From Gelidibacter mesophilus DSM 14095 (GTDB lineage: Bacteria; Bacteroidota; Bacteroidia; Flavobacteriales; Flavobacteriaceae), in the NCBI RefSeq assembly GCF_000423005.1, contig NZ_AUHD01000004.1, positions 248,001-312,000 of the forward strand: DNA of 64,000 bases, in the 5' to 3' direction. A program made the position numbers and the translations under genes. Below are positions 10,040 to 19,086 of the stretch, piece after piece. The notes under the pieces were generated by a model that worked only from the letters and a program-made list of their open reading frames with translations, did no database searches and was not told the origin of the DNA. Each line of letters opens with the position of its first letter. Within the stretch, counting starts at the first letter, position 1.

Positions 10040-10092
10040 AAATGTTGCAAAAATGTTAAAATTTATGAATAACCACCATAATTGCAACATTT
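10040..10092. promoter_or_regulatory. Inverted repeat in the susC / hybrid-regulator divergent promoter region
   Basis: AAATGTTGCAA at 10040-10050 and its exact complement TTGCAACATTT at 10082-10092 flank a 31-base spacer in the 225-base gap between susC and the hybrid two-component gene. Exact 11-base arms at this place make it a candidate binding site for the regulator's AraC-type domain. No good match to the Bacteroidota -7 box (TAnnTTTG) was found; the nearest on the minus strand is TACTTTG at 9983-9989, one base short. Confidence 0.4.
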
Positions 10093-10152
10093 TATATACT
10101 TATGACACAAAATGTATATTGTCGTTTGTGAAAATATTAATAGTTTCCCCTT

Positions 10153-13100
10153 ATGAATTATTCCTTTACCAAAATTGTTTTGTACCTCCTTCTTTATTCC
10201 AATTTAACTTTTGGACAGGATTACTATTTTAAACATTATAAGGTAGAAAACGGGCTATCCAATAGTACTGTCCTTACCTCAACTGAAGATGAAGATGGAT
10301 TTATGTGGTTTGGAACAAAGGACGGCTTGAACCGGTTTGATGGATATCGCTTTAAAGTTTATCGCAATGATCCTAAAAACCCTAATACTTTAGGCAGCAA
10401 TTTTATTTCAGCCATGCATCAATATAGAGGAGCGCTATGGATAGGGACAGATAAAGGTTTATTTAAGTATCAAAAGGAATTTGATAATTTCATTCCGGTC
10501 AATGAAAAAATCAACGGTAGAATTGGTCCCATCCATAATGATGATGACGGTAATTTATGGTATGTTTCTGATCTTTCATTATACAAATACGATGTGGAAA
10601 AGAACAAGATTACTGCTTTCAACGAACAAAATTCATTTGAAACTGGTGCAATTACCACTACAGAGGATGGTGAGTTATGGGCATCTTCTTTTAATAAAAT
10701 ATATCGATATTCCAAAAGCGCTTCTTACTTTGAACCGATGGCATTAGAATTTTATGCAGCCAAAAGTCCATTGTTTATAATTACAACTATTTATGCATTA
10801 GACAACTCTACAATTTTAATTGGCACACAAGATCATGGCATTCTTTCGTATGACATACATAGAAAAACAGTTAGTCAACTCTCTATCAACACAACAGAAC
10901 CGTTGCATGTTAGACAGTTCCAAAGGAGAGGGCTCCATGAGTTATGGATAGCATCGGAAATAGGCGTCATTATATATAATACGGCAACAAAAGAAACCGT
11001 TCATCTTCGTAAAAACTTTGATGATCCTTATTCTATTTCTGATAATGCCAGTTACTCAATAACTGTGGATAATACTAACGGCATATGGATTGGAACTTAT
11101 TTTGGGGGTGTTAACTACTATCAACCGCAGTATACTCAGTTTAAAAAATACTTCCAAAAAAACAATGGCAATAGTATCAAAGGTGGAGCTGTTCGTGAAA
11201 TTCACAAGGATGATTTTGGAAACATTTGGATTGGCACTGAAGACGCTGGAATAAATAAATACAATCCAAAAACAAATACGTTCACCAATTATACCGTTGA
11301 TGGAACGAGAGATGGCTTATCTTACTATAATATTCACGGATTATTACCGAGAAAGAACGAACTATGGATAGGTACGTTTGAACATGGTCTAAATGTAATG
11401 GATATCCATACTGGTAAGATTGTCAAAAAATTCTCAATAGGAGCCCAAAGTGGGAATCTTAAAAGTAATTTTATTTTCAATTTTTATGAACTGCAAAATG
11501 GAAGGTTAATTGTCTTAACCTCTCGTGGAATATATTGGTATAATGAGGAAGAGGAATTGTTCTTTCCTTTAGATGGTTTTCCCGAAACTTTACATTATAC
11601 TACTTTTCTGGAAGATTCGAATGGGGTTTATTGGGCAGGAACGTATCGCAGCGGACTCTATCAATTTAATCCTAAAACAAATAAACAAACAATATTCACC
11701 TATAATTCAAAGGTTTCGGAAAGCATAAGTAACAACTCAATAAATTCAATTTTTGAGAGTAATGCCCATATCATTCTAATAACGACAGAGAATGGTATCA
11801 ATCTATTTGATAGGAAAACAAAAACGTTCAAAAAATTAAGTACAGAGATTGGACTTCCAAGTAATGTAAGCTATTCTATATTACAAGATAATAAAAACCA
11901 ATTATGGATAACTACTTCCAAAGGATTAGTGAGATTTGAACCAAAGGATAGTAGCATAAAAGTGTTCACAACAGATAACGGTTTATTAAGCGATCAATTC
12001 AATTATAATTCAGCTTTTAAAGATACTGATGGTACTATGTACTTCGGAAACTTGGATGGAATGATTAGTTTTAATCCAGAAGAATTTACAACGTACAATT
12101 ATGATACCCCGATATTTATTACTGGTTTACAGATTAACAATAATGATGTAAATGTCGGCTCTCAGGATTCTCCGTTGGACACCTCCATTGTTCTCACTAA
12201 AAACATTGAGCTTAAAAATAAAAATTCATCCTTTAACATTGAATTCGCTTCCTTATGTTATACAGCTCCTGAACTTACCGAGTATTGGTATAAACTTGAA
12301 CCTAATAATGAAGACTGGATATTTTTGAACCACAACAATAAAGTGTTCTTCACAGAACTTCCAACTGGGAGATACTCTTTCAAAGTTAAGTCTTTAGATT
12401 CCAACGGAGTCTGGAGTAAGGAAGCCTCATTAGGAATTCGTATTCTTCCCCCCTTTTGGGCAAGTATTTATGCTTATTTTGCTTATTTCCTCATTTTTAT
12501 GCTAGGTAGTTATATTTTGTTACGCTTTTATCATCACAAAAATGAACAGAAAAACTTACTCAATTTAGCTAGATTAAACAACGAAAAAGAAAAGGAAATC
12601 TATCAGGCGAAAATTGAATTTTTCACCAATATTGCACATGAAATTCGCACCCCCTTAACCCTAATAAAGCTCCCTTTAGATAATCTCCTCAAGAAGCAGT
12701 ACACTTCGGCTGACATTCCTAAGGACCTTTCTATCATGGAGAAAAACACATCTCGTTTAATACATTTGGTAAACGAATTACTGGATTTTAGAAAGGCAGA
12801 AATGGAAGGGGTTAAACTTACGTTCATAGAAACCAACATTTCAAATTTAGTGCGAAACCTTAACACAAGGTTTAGTCAGAAAATAGAAGAAAATTGTTTA
12901 GAAATCACTTTAGATCTCGGTGATAATGATATTTACGCTTTTGTAGACAAGGAGACGTTAAGAAAAATTTTTGGTAATATTTTTGGCAACGCTGTGAAGT
13001 ATGCAAAATCAAAAGTAATTGTAAGATTATTTCAAGATGAGATCAATTTTTATTTTACGGTCAAAAACGACGGAAATATTATCCCGGAACATTTACAGGA

Positions 13101-14121
13101 TAAAATATTCGAACCCTTTTTCAGAATAATCAATGAAAAAAGCAGTATGGGAACAGGTATCGGTTTACCTTTATCACTTTCCTTAACAGAGCTACATAAT
13201 GGCACTTTGGTTTTAGACAAATCAGATAAAACTTTAAACAGCTTCATTCTGACCTTACCAATACACCAAGAAAATGAATTCCACTCGTTTACAAATATTA
13301 CTGACACACAAGAAGAGAAAACATCTAATGATATTGAAACTAGAGTAATTAAATCACAAATTTTGGTTGTTGAAGATAACAAGGAACTACTCAATCTTAT
13401 TTGTAAAGAATTAAGCATTGATTTTAAAGTTTATAAAGCGTTAAATGGTGAAGAAGCTCTCAGCATAATTCAAAATAAAAATATTCACTTGGTGATTAGT
13501 GATATTACTATGCCCATCATGGATGGTATCACTTTATGTGAGAGACTCAAAACCAATATCGAAACCAGTCATATTCCGGTTATTTTACTCACCGCGAAAA
13601 GCACGCTGCAATCTAAAATATCTGGACTCGAATCGGGAGCAGATGCCTATATTTTCAAACCCTTTTCCATGGAACATGTGAAAGCACAAGTTGAAAATCT
13701 ACTTTCTAATAGGAAAAATGTATTAAACTATTATTCAAGCTCTCCGCTAAGCTATTTGAAAAGTTTTGCGCATAACAAGTCAAACCAAGATTTTATTAAC
13801 AAGTTGGATGCCATTATCTATGAAAATATTGAAGACACGAATCTCAGCGTTGAGTCTTTAGCCGAGATAATGAATATGAGCAGATCAACACTGTACAGAA
13901 AAATAAAAGACATTTCTGATTTAAGTCCAAATGAATTAATTAATACGGCACGACTTAAAAAAGCCATTGAATTATTAAACAATAACGAATATAAAGTTTA
14001 TGAAATAGCCGAAATTGTAGGCTATAAGTCACAATCCAGTTTTGTCAGAAATTTCCAAAAGCAATTTGATATGACTCCATCTAAATTTAAAAACTCAGAG
14101 AATACATCGTCAATTATATAA
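10153..14121 (+). CDS. Hybrid two-component system sensor/regulator (HTCS) of PUL A
   Basis: The 1322-residue protein carries a whole signalling pathway. After a signal peptide (to about residue 22) come two-component-regulator propeller repeats (about 30-660, many ELWIGT or GLNRFDG motifs), a Y_Y_Y domain (about 680-765), and one membrane helix (about 775-800). Next are a histidine kinase with H829 in NIAHEIRTP and ATPase motif GTGIGLPLS, a receiver domain with phospho-acceptor D1117 in VISDITMP, and a C-terminal AraC-type helix-turn-helix (about 1215-1315). Such proteins sense an oligosaccharide in the periplasm and activate the adjacent PUL. It is divergent from the susC operon, which is its likely target. 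Confidence 0.96.
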   Translation: MNYSFTKIVLYLLLYSNLTFGQDYYFKHYKVENGLSNSTVLTSTEDEDGFMWFGTKDGLNRFDGYRFKVYRNDPKNPNTLGSNFISAMHQYRGALWIGTDKGLFKYQKEFDNFIPVNEKINGRIGPIHNDDDGNLWYVSDLSLYKYDVEKNKITAFNEQNSFETGAITTTEDGELWASSFNKIYRYSKSASYFEPMALEFYAAKSPLFIITTIYALDNSTILIGTQDHGILSYDIHRKTVSQLSINTTEPLHVRQFQRRGLHELWIASEIGVIIYNTATKETVHLRKNFDDPYSISDNASYSITVDNTNGIWIGTYFGGVNYYQPQYTQFKKYFQKNNGNSIKGGAVREIHKDDFGNIWIGTEDAGINKYNPKTNTFTNYTVDGTRDGLSYYNIHGLLPRKNELWIGTFEHGLNVMDIHTGKIVKKFSIGAQSGNLKSNFIFNFYELQNGRLIVLTSRGIYWYNEEEELFFPLDGFPETLHYTTFLEDSNGVYWAGTYRSGLYQFNPKTNKQTIFTYNSKVSESISNNSINSIFESNAHIILITTENGINLFDRKTKTFKKLSTEIGLPSNVSYSILQDNKNQLWITTSKGLVRFEPKDSSIKVFTTDNGLLSDQFNYNSAFKDTDGTMYFGNLDGMISFNPEEFTTYNYDTPIFITGLQINNNDVNVGSQDSPLDTSIVLTKNIELKNKNSSFNIEFASLCYTAPELTEYWYKLEPNNEDWIFLNHNNKVFFTELPTGRYSFKVKSLDSNGVWSKEASLGIRILPPFWASIYAYFAYFLIFMLGSYILLRFYHHKNEQKNLLNLARLNNEKEKEIYQAKIEFFTNIAHEIRTPLTLIKLPLDNLLKKQYTSADIPKDLSIMEKNTSRLIHLVNELLDFRKAEMEGVKLTFIETNISNLVRNLNTRFSQKIEENCLEITLDLGDNDIYAFVDKETLRKIFGNIFGNAVKYAKSKVIVRLFQDEINFYFTVKNDGNIIPEHLQDKIFEPFFRIINEKSSMGTGIGLPLSLSLTELHNGTLVLDKSDKTLNSFILTLPIHQENEFHSFTNITDTQEEKTSNDIETRVIKSQILVVEDNKELLNLICKELSIDFKVYKALNGEEALSIIQNKNIHLVISDITMPIMDGITLCERLKTNIETSHIPVILLTAKSTLQSKISGLESGADAYIFKPFSMEHVKAQVENLLSNRKNVLNYYSSSPLSYLKSFAHNKSNQDFINKLDAIIYENIEDTNLSVESLAEIMNMSRSTLYRKIKDISDLSPNELINTARLKKAIELLNNNEYKVYEIAEIVGYKSQSSFVRNFQKQFDMTPSKFKNSENTSSII

Positions 14122-14186
14122 TAATTTGCCTCTTGGTTCAACTCTTGGTTGGTACGTATTAGAACGATATACCTGCGTAGGCAACA

Positions 14187-14306
14187 TGATGAAACAGTGG
14201 TGTGACACCTCTCTTTTACGATTTATGGTCAGGATTCCTCGTTAACTGATGAAACAGTGGTGTGACACCTCTCTTTTACGATTTATGGTCAGGATTCCTC
14301 GTTAAC
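14187..14306. repeat. Exact 60-bp tandem duplication
   Basis: Positions 14187-14246 and 14247-14306 are identical over all 60 bases, each starting TGATGAAACAG and ending CTCGTTAAC. Each copy contains the short inverted repeat GGTGTGACACC. The flanks do not continue the repeat. No protein frame crosses both copies without a stop, so coding is unlikely. The perfect identity means the duplication is recent or actively maintained; no function is evident. Confidence 0.95.
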
Positions 14307-14394
14307 AACGAAAGCTAGCAAGATGATAATTTTAAGATCCTTGCTTACAATGGGATTTCAAAAGTAAACGATTAACGCCACTACCTGTAAACAG

Positions 14395-15084
14395 CTATTT
14401 ATTTTCTAGCGACTTCCTAATTCCCTCCTCAATAAGCGGCTCCATAATTAAATAACCATTTATATTTGGATGAATGCCGTCGTCACCTAATTCATCTTTC
14501 AGACCATTCGAACTGTTTGCCATGGGCGTAAAATAATCAACATAAACAATGTCATGATCATTGGCGTACTTTTTTATTAACGCATTTAATCTGACGACTT
14601 TTCCGGCAGGCTCCAATCCTTGTCTCCAAGGAAATTCAAAAGCTGGCAGAACAGAACATAAGACTACTTTTATGTTGTTTGCTTTCGCCAATTCAGCCAT
14701 TGAAATTACATTATTAATAATCATTTTGATTGTAGAGGGTCCAGTGTTTTCAGCAATGTCATTCGTTCCTGCCAAAATAACCACCGCTACTGGATTCAAA
14801 TCGATTACATCCTGCCTAAAGCGCAATAGCATTTGCGGGGTTGTTTGTCCTCCAATACCTCTATTGATGTAAGCATTATTCATAAAAAACTCGGGATGTT
14901 TTTTTCCCCATCCCTCGGTAATGGAATTACCCATAAAAACAATACGATGTTCATCTAGTTTGGGAGATGTTAATGCTGCATTTTCATTTTGGTATCTTTT
15001 TAAATTAGGCCAATCCTGTGCCTGAGATGTTGCAGTAACAATGCACAACAAAATTATGCTAAGAGAGCGTTTGTAAACTATCAT
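14395..15084 (-). CDS. SGNH/GDSL-type esterase, secreted
   Basis: The 229-residue protein has a signal peptide ending near residue 22 (TATSQAQ), then a single SGNH hydrolase domain. The catalytic Ser54 lies in MGNSITEG, the glycine and asparagine of the oxyanion hole in NRGIGGQT and AGTND, and the Asp/His pair in DGIHPN. Family members in PULs remove acetyl or acyl groups from polysaccharides, which would fit its place between two PULs, but the substrate is inferred only. It is transcribed alone on the minus strand, convergent with the HTCS gene. Confidence 0.9.
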   Translation of the reverse strand: MIVYKRSLSIILLCIVTATSQAQDWPNLKRYQNENAALTSPKLDEHRIVFMGNSITEGWGKKHPEFFMNNAYINRGIGGQTTPQMLLRFRQDVIDLNPVAVVILAGTNDIAENTGPSTIKMIINNVISMAELAKANNIKVVLCSVLPAFEFPWRQGLEPAGKVVRLNALIKKYANDHDIVYVDYFTPMANSSNGLKDELGDDGIHPNINGYLIMEPLIEEGIRKSLENK

Positions 15085-15349
15085 AATTTTATATTCTTAA
15101 TTTAAAAATGTTTTAGAATTTATGATTAATATTTCAAAAAATGATAATACAATCGCTATTATTTTATTACAATTCCTCTTGTTACTACTCTACGCCTCTC
15201 CTATACCCCCCACTTCCAAAATTAAAAAGTTATATTATTTTAAACAAGAAGACGGATAGCGCGTGGATAAAATATACTGGTTGTGGCAATGTAGAGCCTA
15301 TCGGAAGGTAAGTACGGAACGGACATAAAGGGTATTGAGCGGAACTGGA

Positions 15350-15765
15350 AGCTCTTGTGATTGAACGAGATTTATTCTCTGTACAATCTATAACTGTAGT
15401 ATCTGTTTCTTGACCAATTCCAGTAAATACAGCACTTTGCATTTGGTTGACTTGTTTTAATATTCCATAAGAATTAAAAACATCCAATCCATCTTTGAAC
15501 CGCCTCCTCGAATTATAACAACGCAATCATACTTTTTGTGGTTTATTGTTTTAAGGCTATTAATAATGTCATTTTTACCTGTACTGTCCTGAACGGATTT
15601 TGAACAAACATCAATAATTAATTTATAACCATATTGATTTTTTAAAGTATTTATAACAAAATCTTGATAGCCTGCTGTATCCCTAGAAGCAATGAGCGCA
15701 ATCTTTTTAATGACCAGAGGAATAGGCACCAACTTATTAAATTCGATAACTCCATACTTAACTTA
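15350..15765 (-). pseudogene. xseA: Remnant of exodeoxyribonuclease VII large subunit
   Basis: Two adjacent minus-strand frames join into the core of the XseA catalytic domain. The first reads PLVIKKIALIASRDTAGYQDF and continues to VVIIRGGGSKMD (about 15765-15490). A frame change follows, and the second reads NSYGILKQV and FTGIGQETDTTVID (about 15480-15380). IRGGGS and TGIGxExD are family hallmarks. The N-terminal OB-fold and C-terminal coiled coil are missing and there is at least one frameshift. No xseB partner lies nearby. This is an inactive fragment. Confidence 0.7.
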
Positions 15766-15925
15766 AGATAAAGATCCTATAAAAATGATGTGCATTATTT
15801 GAATTTGGGAATTTTTAAAAAGGTCTTCATTCCATTTATGACTAACCAAAAAATTTCTTTAGACCATAAACTTAACTAACTCTTCATAATAAATTCTTAA
15901 AATTATTAACAAATTATTTGTGTAA

Positions 15926-15941
15926 ACTAAATCGTTTTACT
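15926..15941. promoter_or_regulatory. Putative LacI-type operator upstream of PUL B susC
   Basis: ACTAAATCGTTTTACT lies 54 bases before the susC start codon. The inner 14 bases form an imperfect CG-centred palindrome, as expected for a LacI-family operator, and the whole 16-mer recurs exactly at 21711-21726. It resembles the perfect palindrome at 33040-33053. An outer pair AAACTA/TAGTTT also encloses the core here. Confidence 0.65.
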
Positions 15942-15995
15942 AGTTTAGGTTTTAAATTAACAAAGTGTTAACTCAAATAAAACATTTTAAGATTA

Positions 15996-18900
15996 ATGAA
16001 AAAACAACTACCCTCAAAATGGATAAATTTGAATGACTTCATTTTTATCAAGCTTAAAATTGAAAAACGGCAGCTGACTCAAATACTTTTTCTACTTCTG
16101 TTGTGCCTGTGTTATCAATCTAACGCATTTGCATTATACCAGCAGGATGATCGTATAATTATTACTGGAATCGTAAAAACTGCTGATGACCTGCCCATTC
16201 TCGGGGCCAATGTAGTAGAGAAAAACACTCAAAATGGTACTACCACCGACTTTGACGGGAATTTTAGTCTTAGCGTTGCTTCAAAAAATTCTATATTAAT
16301 GGTTTCCTACATCGGATTTAAAACAACAGAGGTTACTGTTGGCTCAAATACGTCAATTAACATAATTCTTGAAGAAGACGCACAAAGCTTGGATGAAGTG
16401 GTGCTTATTGGGTATGGTACCCAACAAAGAAAGGCAGTGTCTACAGCAGTGGCCAAAGTGGATGAAGAAGATTTTAATCAAGGGGTGGTGACAAATGCCA
16501 TGGAACTAATTCAAGGTAAAGTTGCAGGTCTACAAATCACACGAGCTGGTGGCAACAACCCCAACTCTGGTGTATCCATCCAACTTAGAGGGGTTACATC
16601 CATTTCAGGTACGGGTTCGCCTTTAATTGTAATTGATGGTATTCCAGGTGGAAATTTGGATTTGCTACAGCAAAACGATATTGAATCGTTTGACGTACTT
16701 AAAGATGGGGCTGCGGCCGCCATTTATGGAACTAGGGGTACAAACGGTGTTATTTTGATAACGACCAAAAAGGGTATAAAAGGGCAAAATACATTTAACT
16801 ATTCCACTTATCTCGCACGTGATTATGTAAATAGCAGACCAGACTTTTTGACTGCCGAAGAATTTCGTGCTCTTATCGCTGAAGGAAAAATTGGTGCTAC
16901 TAATGATTTAGGAGCATCTACTGATATTTTTGATGAGTTGGTCAATAAATCTAACTTGACACAATATCATAATTTTGTAGCATCAGGCGGATCGGAATCC
17001 AGTAGTTTTAGAGCCTCTTTATATTATAGAAATGCCGAAGGTATTGCTTTGGAAAATGGACGTGAAGAATTTGGAATTCGTGGAAGTTTTAATTCCAGGG
17101 GATTAAACGATAGATTGACGTTTGCTTCCAGTGTTGCCGTAAACATTAACGATGCAAACCTTTTAGGTGGGGGACAATTTGGTATTGTTACCGACTGGAA
17201 CCCTACGGCACCTATAATGGCCCCTTTTAGTAACAAAGAAGGAGAACTTCAAAACCCAGGACGGAACGGTTTTTATCAACCTGAAAATGGCTATAATCCC
17301 TTTTCAGAATATGCATTCCGCGAGAGTCAAAGAAAACAGTTAACTTTTTCTGGAGATGTAAAACTCGGATATGAGTTTATACCTGGCATGATCGGTTCAA
17401 TATTTGCTTCCTACCAAAGAAATTCTTGGGACGATAGGGTTTATAGATCAACAAAAGATTGGAATCAACGATTTGAAAGTGAATACAAAGGAACGGGCTA
17501 CGCTTTCAAAGGAAATCATTTAGATTTTACACAAACTATTGAACCTACCTTAAACTATTCCATAGCATTTGAAAAAAGTACCTTCGAACTTTTAGGGGGT
17601 TATAGCTACCAGTATGCTACAGAAGAAACTTACTCTATAGATATGAGCGGTTTTACTGGAGATGGCTTTAAAGATTGGAATTTAGGTGCAGGAAATGCCC
17701 GTACCGATATTACCCTTCCACGACCAAATGCTTCCAGTTTTAAACAAGATAACACTCTTATTGCTTATTTCACACGTCTTAGCTATAGTTATAATGACCG
17801 GTATTTTATCCAGGCCTCCATCAGGCATGAGGGTTCTTCAAAGTTTGGAAAGAATAATAAATGGGCAAATTTTCCTGCAATTTCCGGAGCATGGGCTATT
17901 TCTGACGAAACATTCATGGAAAATGTCACTTTTGTAAATAATCTCAAGATTAGACTTGGTTATGGGGTAACGGGTAACCAAGGTATTCCAAACTATCAGT
18001 CTATTGTAACTTTGGGTACAGGGGGCAAATATCCTGTTTTTCCAGAAGGAAGTAGTGGGGCCGTTTACTATCAAACTTATGGTCCCGTGAAAAACCCGAA
18101 TCCCGATCTTAAATGGGAAACTAAAAAAGAATTTAATATCGGACTTGATTTTGGGTTATTTTCAAACAGATTAACTGGTGCCTTAGATATATACTCCAGA
18201 AAAACAGAAGACCTTCTTTTAAATTACGATGTGCCTCAGCCTCCATTTGTTCAACCCAGAATTTTTACCAATGTGGGCAATATCAGCAACAACGGAGTGG
18301 AGTTAGCATTAACTTATCGAGTGATCAACAACGACAATTTCTCATGGACTGCTGATTTTACTGGAAGCTATCAACAAAATGAATTGACAAAATTATCCAA
18401 TCAAGTATTTAAGGTTACTGATATTCGGGGAGGTAACATCGGAAACCCAGGAAACTTGGGAGACGCCATTATTAACAAAGAAGGCGGTCCTATCGGAAAC
18501 TTTGTTGGGAAACGCTTTGCAGGTTTTACCGTAGATGGCAAATGGTTGTTTCACAAAGCGGATGGCAGCATTGGTCGCGTGAGTGATATGGTCGATGCGG
18601 ACAAAGCTATAATTGGTAATGGTTTGCCTAAATACTATGCGTCATTGACCAACACTTTTCAATACAAAGGTTTTGATTTAACGATTTTCTTAAGAGGAAA
18701 GTTCAAATACGATATTTTGAATACTGTGGATATATTTTATGGCAACCCTTTTACTTTGCCAGGGAACATACTTACATCGGCAGTAGGTCAGTATAGTGAA
18801 ATTAATGAAGCAGCCCAATATTCAGATTATTACCTTGAAAATGGTGACTTTATAAAATTGGACAACGTAACTCTAGGGTATAATTTTAAGATGTCACAGA

Positions 18901-19076
18901 AAAGCCCATTTACTGGAATACGAATTTTTGCCAGTGGGAGAAACTTGGCAACCTTCACTGGCTACACCGGTAGAGACCCTGAAGTTCAGGACACTGGATT
19001 ATATCCAGGCATAGATGATAGAAATTTTTATCCTCGTACCATAACTGTTACCGCAGGACTTAATATTAATTTTTAA
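15996..19076 (+). CDS. susC: SusC/RagA-family TonB-dependent oligosaccharide transporter (PUL B)
   Basis: The 1026-residue protein starts with an unusually long polar stretch (about 28 residues) before the signal-peptide core QILFLLLLCLCYQSNAFA. Then come a carboxypeptidase-D-like domain (about 52-135), the TonB box LDEVVLIGYGTQ, the plug with KDGAAAAIYGTRGTNGV, and a barrel ending GLNINF. It opens a plus-strand operon susC-susD-surface lipoprotein closed by the terminator at 21540. A candidate LacI-type operator lies in its promoter region. Import of alpha-manno-oligosaccharides is inferred from the GH92 and GH125 genes downstream. Confidence 0.96.
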   Translation: MKKQLPSKWINLNDFIFIKLKIEKRQLTQILFLLLLCLCYQSNAFALYQQDDRIIITGIVKTADDLPILGANVVEKNTQNGTTTDFDGNFSLSVASKNSILMVSYIGFKTTEVTVGSNTSINIILEEDAQSLDEVVLIGYGTQQRKAVSTAVAKVDEEDFNQGVVTNAMELIQGKVAGLQITRAGGNNPNSGVSIQLRGVTSISGTGSPLIVIDGIPGGNLDLLQQNDIESFDVLKDGAAAAIYGTRGTNGVILITTKKGIKGQNTFNYSTYLARDYVNSRPDFLTAEEFRALIAEGKIGATNDLGASTDIFDELVNKSNLTQYHNFVASGGSESSSFRASLYYRNAEGIALENGREEFGIRGSFNSRGLNDRLTFASSVAVNINDANLLGGGQFGIVTDWNPTAPIMAPFSNKEGELQNPGRNGFYQPENGYNPFSEYAFRESQRKQLTFSGDVKLGYEFIPGMIGSIFASYQRNSWDDRVYRSTKDWNQRFESEYKGTGYAFKGNHLDFTQTIEPTLNYSIAFEKSTFELLGGYSYQYATEETYSIDMSGFTGDGFKDWNLGAGNARTDITLPRPNASSFKQDNTLIAYFTRLSYSYNDRYFIQASIRHEGSSKFGKNNKWANFPAISGAWAISDETFMENVTFVNNLKIRLGYGVTGNQGIPNYQSIVTLGTGGKYPVFPEGSSGAVYYQTYGPVKNPNPDLKWETKKEFNIGLDFGLFSNRLTGALDIYSRKTEDLLLNYDVPQPPFVQPRIFTNVGNISNNGVELALTYRVINNDNFSWTADFTGSYQQNELTKLSNQVFKVTDIRGGNIGNPGNLGDAIINKEGGPIGNFVGKRFAGFTVDGKWLFHKADGSIGRVSDMVDADKAIIGNGLPKYYASLTNTFQYKGFDLTIFLRGKFKYDILNTVDIFYGNPFTLPGNILTSAVGQYSEINEAAQYSDYYLENGDFIKLDNVTLGYNFKMSQKSPFTGIRIFASGRNLATFTGYTGRDPEVQDTGLYPGIDDRNFYPRTITVTAGLNINF

Positions 19077-19086
19077 TTTTAATATA

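Noticed and set aside
13050-13418. 122-codon minus-strand frame
   Set aside because: It is antisense to the kinase/receiver region of the HTCS gene, which is unambiguous.
15230-15526. 98-codon minus-strand frame as a gene of its own
   Set aside because: Its protein-like part is only the continuation of the xseA remnant; the rest is unrelated sequence.
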